From Cristatella mucedo (Eukaryota > Bryozoa > Phylactolaemata > Cristatellidae), in assembly GCA_009760855.2 (NCBI GenBank), contig WPIO01000004.1, positions 6,411,501-6,475,500 of the forward strand: 64,000 nt of DNA. Direction: 5' to 3'. Under the pieces are notes generated by a model. It ran no database searches and had not been told where the DNA came from. It worked only from the letters and a program-made list of their open reading frames with translations. Position numbers and translations under genes: made by a program. This document shows positions 57,425 through 64,000 of this stretch, piece after piece (position 1 is the first letter of the stretch; the number at the start of each line of letters is the position of its first letter).

Positions 57425-60240
57425 AAACAGTATAATAATACACTCGATTAAGCGCCCTTGGACAACTCAATCTCTTTCTCTGAGCTTTACATTTGGTGCA
57501 ACGAAAACGCGATCGAAATCAAATGGTAAGTGGTATCCTGCTTAACAAACAACACGAATAAAATATTTAGGATGACGTGCACAGGGTCAGCATGCAAGTG
57601 TGGTAGGTCAGTAGTAGCATGTAAGTGTCACCACGAAAAAACACATTAAGGAAGAATCACAGGGACCCAATAAATGCAGTCATAAATAGGTGCGGTTTAA
57701 TTTCTTTTTAAACTGGGTCAAGTCAGGAGATGTCATGACTGAAGTCGTGAGTGAGATCCATGCTTTAGGCTCAAACGAATGAAATGGACGGTCTCAAAAG
57801 GATTTGAGATTTGTATAAGTACAGGTAAGCAGCTAGATTCCGAAAAGCCTGTGGTACGATGCTTAGCCTGGTGGGGGAGTAGATCTGATAGGTGGGCGGG
57901 AGCCAAAGAATGAAGAGACCTACAAGTGAGCGACAGATCCTTGAAGTCGATCCGTTGCTTGACTGGTAGCCAGCGTAGATCTGCGAGAAATGGTGTGATG
58001 TGGCAACCACGATGCTCACGACAGCCTAGCTACAGAGTTTGGCACCGGCTGTAAGCACCTAATTATACCCGAAGGTATGCCAGCAAGTCGTTAGTTACAC
58101 AAGTCAAGAGTTGTCACAAATGCATGGATGAACTTAGATATGGTATCCCTACCTAAATAAGCACGAATTTTAACAAATTTATGTTGCCGAAAGTAGGCAG
58201 ACTTGATTGTGGAGCTGACATGGTTGTCTAATCAAAGGTCATCTTGGAACATGAAAACTAGATTTCGTGCAGATTCAACAGGAAATAGGATGGCAGAGCC
58301 AATATTGAGCGTTAGCCTTTCCCATTTCTGTATCACACTTGGTTTGCCAATAACTAGTAAGTAGCTTTTACCATCATTCCATTTACGAAAATGTGCTGCC
58401 GTCTACTTGCAAAGTCATAATAGAAGCAGTGAGAAAATTTGACATGCTGGAGGGGTGGGTAGGCTCAAAACAAAGGCACACCCGATTGTCATCTGCATAG
58501 AAGTGAAAGCCTAGATTGTGCTTGGCAATCAAATTGGCAAGAGAGAGACTATAAACCATGAAAAAACCGGAATAAGCATTGAGTCCTGATGCACCCCATG
58601 TTTTAGGGAGACCTCGGATGATCTTTGTTAATTCACATCAATACTCTGGAGTCTCCCGCGGAGATAGCACCTTAACTATTGCAGGGCAGTGCCAGTGATG
58701 CCCAGGCGAGGTGAGAGACGCTCAAGAAGGACTTGATGATCGATAATATCAAAGCTACCGAAAGATTGAGCAAAACAAGCAGAGATTCTCTTCCCATATC
58801 TGCATTCCAAAGTAGGTCATTGTACACCCGAAGCAATGCTGACTCTGCGTAGTGATTAGCTCCAAAGCCAGACTGGAACTTACTGGAAAAGTTTGAAGTT
58901 TCAATTTATGACTGCACCTGGTCTGCCACAACTCACTCCAGTGTCTCTGACAGGAATGATAGTAGGGAGACTGGGCTATTTGCTCAAGTTCTCTGGTCTA
59001 GTGCTGCTTCCTTGGGGTACGGCCTGACTAAAGCTTTTTTGAAAGGTGCTGGGCCATGTCCTGAGGCTAATGGCATATTATATCATTTATGTCAGCTATG
59101 CATTGCAGCAGCAGATTAACGCAACTCAAGAGCAGATCTGCAGAGGGAAAAGGGTCAGAAGGACTTGTTGTCGTCTTCGATTGGATATGAACTTCAGGAC
59201 GAGGTCACAAATGAGCGGTTTGAATGCAGATATTGAGGTGCTGCAGGGAATCGAGGGACAGCATTCTAGAGCTGGTGCAGCCATCGCAGGCATGGACTCC
59301 CTAATTTTGTCCATCTTCTCGATAAAAAAGCTAGATATGCAATCAGCTAGATCATTATGGGGATCATCGGGTAAGGAGCTAACCTGGGAGTGGTTGAGGA
59401 GATGGTTGATAGTTGACATCGGCATTTTTATATTGTGCACCTGTGATTCAACAATGTTTTATAAAAGCTAGACTTGGCCTTTGCTAGGACCATATGGTAT
59501 GACCCACATTAGCCCTCATATGCCTATCTATGGACAGTCAGTCCTGATTCTTCGTATGCTTTTTCAAGCTTGTGCTTAGTAGACCTTTCTAGTTTATTGG
59601 TAAACCATAGGCCGTCTGGGCGAGGTTGCACAGTGCACTGAGTCAGAGCTGCAAACTCGTCGATCCCGACACCTAGTTTTGTGCTGAAGCTATCTACTGA
59701 TGAGGACAAATAGGATAAGGGGACTGAGCAGCTGAGGCAGCACGGATATCCTCGCAAGGACAGCATCGATTTTAAGGGTCTTGACGTTTCGCGATTCACA
59801 TGTGAATTTAGAGGAGGAGGGCACACATTGTAGACTGAACGAGATCTGCTTGTGGTCATACAACCATGATTTGGTAATATTTGTTATGACAAACTGCAGT
59901 TGTATGAGAAAATTTGGTTGGGTGTGTGACGCTTGATGTGTGTAGGGCCCTGCTCATGAGCCACAAGAGACAATGAGTCAGTCAATGCACGAAACTCAGT
60001 GCTGAAGGCAATAAGTTATCAAAGTGAACCACCCATGACGAGGATGGATTAATTTCTTGCACACACAGTCGAAATGAGATTGGAGAAATCTGGGATAAAG
60101 GAGAATTGTGTACCTGGTGGAAGATAGACTTCTACAGTACTTACTCTAGTGTTCTTTTTTAATTGGAACAAAATTAGCTAGTTTGGGCAAGGTTGCTTAA
60201 GTTTTTGTTATATAGAGGTGGCTTGTACATTAAAAGCCTC
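57425..60240 (-). mobile_element. LINE-A long relic including endonuclease remains
   Basis: The longest copy in the window but heavily mutated. In element order: endonuclease C-terminal debris near 60100-60000 (VEVYLPPGTQFSFIPDFSN), a linker with KLEKAYEESGLTVHR (59859-59524), the start of the reverse transcriptase (59440-59126, ADCISSFFIEKMDKIRESM), middle domains to about 58500, thumb region (58019-57771) and the 3' hairpin at about 57440-57495. The endonuclease debris shows that LINE-A is an APE-type LINE. Confidence 0.8.
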
Positions 60241-61619
60241 AAGAGATCTCTATGAAGGACATATTGGGATAAACATTGAGCCAAATTTATTGCACTCCGT
60301 ATGTAGAGTGAAAGCACCGATATACGTCTTATTATTTCAAAATTAGGTTCAAGGTCTCAAAGATTTGTAATCTTTCAAGACTATGGATAAAATTTATAGT
60401 AGAGATTATGAATGGCAAGTGTGATGGTTTAATCTTAGGTGATAAGACAATGAGAATGTAAATAGTCCTGAAGGACGTCTCCAAGATTTTAATTTTCTGT
60501 TCTTTAATATCTGACTGCACAAACGCTTAACAGATTGTCTGCTTGTTCGCCACATGAATCGTTGGAAAGCTGCCAACAAGTGAGAAATATCGCAGTGATC
60601 AGTGGTCGATATCGCCATTATTTGGACCCTGCTGCTGTGAATCACCTACATTTTTTATTAGGTGCACTTAAGAGTAATTACGAATTACCAAAAGGATTTT
60701 AAAAAGTCATACCAAAGCAGTCCATGGGACGTTAACAGTGATAATTTTTGGGCTAGACAGATAATTTTTTAATCTTCCAGCTTTTTCAATGTCTGCAGTA
60801 AGCCCAAGGACATATGTGCGAGGTCGTAGTTTCATTTTCTCAGAGGAGAGCATGTCAAGAGCAGCGCCGGCTACCCTCTTGCTGATAGCTGCTAGAAAGA
60901 GAGGTTCTGACAGAGATTAGAGGTGGGGCGTACAGATATTTCTATACCGTTTGGATAGTATTAATGTTGGATGCACAAAGTTTTTGAGACTCACTGTTGA
61001 CCTTATAAACTGCAAAAGAATCAGACTGCTAATTCAAAGAGGTCAGTCTGCTCTAACAATTGCAATACAATAATTTGAAATCTTTAAATATTGGTAGAAT
61101 ATCGATCGAGTCAATAATTTGACGAAATGTTAATGGAGCACCTGAGCGAACCGGTCATTGCCTTTACGTTATTTAATTTGATTTTATCAGTCAGCACTGT
61201 CTTTGTTCAAGCAGCTATACAATTACAGATCGTGGAACTTGCCAATTTTAGAACTTGAGTGGTTAAAACAGGTGTTTTCTATTCTTTTTAATTGTGGTCT
61301 AGTTGGACAATGTCGTTGCATCAGACGGATGTGAATTTCAAGCTTTAAGAAGCTGCGAACTAAATGTGATTGACATGACCAAAAATCTCTGTGTGCTGCA
61401 CCATTTGGCACCATGGCATGTTGTCGAAAAGTAGTCAGATTTGGCAACTGTTTGCTAACAAAAAATAAGCCAAGCTAGAGCGATTTGCACTAACTTTATG
61501 TGCCTGATATTATTTGCCTTTAGACAAGTGAGCCGCAAGTTACCGCATTTCAATGTCACTGTCCCGTGGACCACTTTAGATGCAGAGTTATGATTTAAGC
61601 AGGCCTGAATTGTATATAT
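60241..61619. other. No gene seen
   Basis: AT-rich. It may include further 5' debris of the LINE-A copy at 57.4-60.2 kb, too decayed to assign. Confidence 0.45.
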
Positions 61620-61780
61620 GTGACACGCTTGTCAGTAGGCAGACTTAATTGTTATGCTGATTTTATCTAGTGAGAGGTCGCTTCAGAACCGACACCAAGA
61701 TTGCATGCATAAATCACGGAAGACATGCTGGCAGAGCCATTTTTGTGCGTTGAGCTTATTCATTTCTGATTCGCACGGCA
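61620..61780 (-). mobile_element. LINE-A small fragment
   Basis: The block with gtgagaggtcgcttcagaac and catgctggcagagccat matches about 62870-63010 of the adjacent copy in the same orientation, decayed. Confidence 0.6.
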
Positions 61781-62069
61781 TTATATTCGGTCACAATGCC
61801 ATTCTACCCGTCGACAGTAACGACCGTTATCACGAGTAACATCTCAACAGCTGAAAATGTTTCTCTCATATGCATGAGGTGGAGAGGATCTCCAAACATT
61901 ACACCGAACGTCTTGTACTGAATCAGCAAGGCAGTCTGCACAACCCATTGCCTCATGGGTTAATATTTCAGATTGATAAGCTTTTAGTAGAAAAAGGAAT
62001 AATAAATTAGGTGCTGTGAATAACATTTCACTAAAACTAGGATAACCAAAGACCAATTGTGATACTATA

Positions 62070-64000
62070 ATAATAATAATATAATAATAATAATAATATT
62101 GCACTTGATAAAGCGCCCTCAGAGAACTTAATCTCTTTCTAGGCGCTTTACATTTGCTGCAAAGTGATACGCAATAGAATAGTAAGTAAAATCATGCTTG
62201 AAAAACGAACAAAATGAATAACATGGTTAGGGGTTACATGCACTGGGTCAGCATGCAAATGTGGTTAGTGGCAGCATGAACAGTGTCAGCACGTATAAGC
62301 ACATCGAGGACGAATCACAAGGACCCACTAAATGCTGTCCTAAATAGGTATGTTTTTAAGTTTCTTTTAAATGTGGTCAGGTCAGGGGATGTTCTGATGC
62401 AGGTCGGGAGGGAGTTCCAGGCTGTGGGAGCATACGAGCTAAATGTACGGTCTCCAAAGGATTTAAGGTTTGTACGAGGTATTTCTAGACTGTTGGATTC
62501 CGAAAAGCGAGTGGTACGATGCTTTGCCTGATGGGGTAGTATCTCTGAAAGATAGGCTGGAGCCATAGAATGAAGAGACCTAAAAGTGAGCGACAAAACC
62601 TTGAAGTCAATCCGTTGCTTGACTGGTAACCAGTGCAGGTCGGCGAGAAGTGGAGTAATGTGGCAACTGCGACGCTCACGACAGACATGCCTAGCTGCAG
62701 AGTTTTGCACCAGCTGCAATCGCCTGATCGCACATGCTGGTGGGCCAGTAAGCAGTGAGTTGCAGAAGTCGAGACGAGATGTCACGAATGCATGGACCAA
62801 CTTGGACGTGGTATCCTTATCTAAACAAGCCCTAATTTTAGCAATGTTATGAAGCTGAAAATAGGCTGATTTGACTGTGGAGCTGATGTGGTCGTCTAAC
62901 GAGAGGTCGCTTTGGAATATGACACCTAGATTTCGAGCTGATTCAACTGGAGATATGCTGGCAGAGCCAATTTTGAAAGTCAGCCTTTCCAATTTCTGAA
63001 TAACACTAGGTTTGCCCATAACTAGTAAGTTAGTTTTATCATCGTTTAGTTTTAGAAAATTTGCTGCCATCCATGATCGGATGTCATCAATGCATGCAGC
63101 AAGTGAGTTCAGAGAATTTGAGGTGCTCGAAGGCTGGGAGGGATCAAAGCAAAGGTACAACTGAGTGTCATCCGCATAGAAGTGAAAGCCTAGATTGTGC
63201 TTGGCAATCACATCAGCGAGAGGGAGAGTATAAACGGTGAAAAAAGGACCGGACCTAGCACAGAGCCCTGAGGTACTCCATATTTTAGAGGTACTTCAGA
63301 TGATCTTTGTCCATTCACGTCAACACTCTGGAGTCTCCCACTGAGATAGGACCTGAACCACTGCAGAGCAGTGCCAGTGATGCCCAGGTGAGATGAGAGG
63401 CGCTCTAGAAGTACTTTGTGATCGATGGTATCAAAAGCTGCCGAAAGATCGAGCAAAACAAGAAGAGACACTCTACCCATGTCTGCATTCCTAAGTAGGT
63501 CGTTGTATATCCGAAGCAATGCTGACTCTTTGGAGTGATTAGCTCTAAAGCCAGACTGGAAATTACTAGCAAGGTGTGAGGTTTCGATATACGAGTTCAG
63601 CTGGTCTGCCACGACCCGTTCCAGTGTCTTTGATAGGAATGGTAGAAGGGAGACTGGGCGGTAGTTGCTTAAGTTCTCTTGGTCTAGTGTAGCTTTCTTG
63701 AGAAGTGGCCTGACTACAGCTTTTTTTGAAAGGTGCTGGGACCTGACTTGAGGCTAATGACATATTTATGATGTTGGTTATGCATGGCAGCAGCAGATCA
63801 ATGCAACGTAGGAGCAGGACAGTGGGAATAGGGTCCAGTGGACTTGTTGTCTTCTTTGATTGAGATACGAGCTTTAGGACTACATCACTAGTGACCTGTT
63901 TAAATGCAGACATTGAGGCACAGCCAGGAACCGAGGAACAGCATTCTAGTGGGAAGGTTGTCATCGCAGGGATGGATTCCCTGATTTTGTCTATCTTCTG
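62070..64000 (-). mobile_element. LINE-A (CR1/L2-like) retrotransposon, 3' two-thirds, runs off the window
   Basis: This is the best copy of the main LINE family. Reading from the window edge, reverse transcriptase pieces lie at 63964-63566 (DPIPTVLLLRCIDLLLP), 63612-63208 (LDLSAAFDTIDHKVL, GVPQGSVLGPVLF) and 63211-62315 (the palm motif FYADDTQLYL, then the thumb region ending WNSLPTCIRTSPDL). Frame changes near 63.6 kb and in the A-run near 63.235 kb make it non-functional as it stands. The 3' end carries the conserved hairpin and an ATA/ATT repeat tail at about 62066-62100. The family call (CR1/L2/jockey group) is from recalled motifs. Confidence 0.9.
62315..63211 (-). pseudogene. LINE-A reverse transcriptase C-terminal fragment (298 codons)
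   Basis: An uninterrupted frame covers the catalytic YADD box (residues 12-15) and the following domains: LNDDKTNLLVMG, NLGVIFQSDLSLDDHI, TSRLDFCNSLLTG, LQLVQNSAAR, HITPLLADLHWLPVKQRI. It differs from the copy at 6.3-7.2 kb at only 8 of 298 residues. The true reading frame enters from upstream, so the apparent start is not a biological start. Confidence 0.9.

Overview
The window looks like nuclear DNA of an animal, probably an invertebrate. Genes are broken into short exons with GT-AG introns. Most of the rest is decayed non-LTR retrotransposons, tRNA-derived SINEs, a dead hAT transposon and long microsatellites, on an AT-rich background with GC/CpG-rich islands. I see no prokaryotic gene organisation, no rRNA, no CRISPR array and no viral genome. 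The species cannot be named from the sequence.

The main result is one split host gene on the minus strand, 35,499 to 13,911. I rebuilt 14 coding exons whose splice phases all agree and which give one reading frame of about 531 codons (about 518 if an alternative exon 3 donor is used). The product has an acidic, low-complexity N-terminus, a linker typical of the LRRC74 family, a run of ribonuclease-inhibitor-type leucine-rich repeats, and a C-terminal pair of EF-hands of which the second is canonical. Exon 1 lies in a CpG island (35.0-37.5 kb), the likely promoter. The exon cluster at 21.8-29.8 kb is also GC-rich. Introns 1, 9, 12 and 13 are long and carry repeats.

A second host gene is seen only in part: two minus-strand exons at 49.4 and 50.9 kb encode the start and end of an F5/8 type C (discoidin) domain. 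The exon for its middle was not found, and a retrotransposon lies between the two.

Mobile DNA dominates elsewhere. LINE-A (CR1/L2-like, APE-type endonuclease plus reverse transcriptase, ATT-repeat tail) has about 16 pieces; the best are at 6.27-7.43 kb (+) and 62.07-64.0 kb (-), an almost identical inverted pair about 55 kb apart. All pieces that keep the 3' end show the same terminal hairpin region. LINE-B is a second, older family (9.5, 14.5-16.5, 33.1 kb). A hAT transposase pseudogene of the GTF2IRD2/ZBED type fills 44.15-46.3 kb. A tRNA-derived SINE has four copies (0.84, 38.7, 41.3, 47.1 kb), and a second tRNA-like element sits at 8.5 kb.

Layout: 0-5.3 kb LINE-A debris; 5.3-7.5 kb LINE-A 3' ends; 7.5-13.9 kb sparse, with LINE-B pieces and a CpG-rich patch; 13.9-35.5 kb the LRR/EF-hand gene with its intronic repeats; 35.0-37.5 kb CpG island; 38-48 kb SINEs, a GC-rich unknown block, a LINE-A body and the hAT element; 49-51 kb discoidin exons; 51-57 kb mostly unassigned AT-rich DNA; 57-64 kb LINE-A copies.
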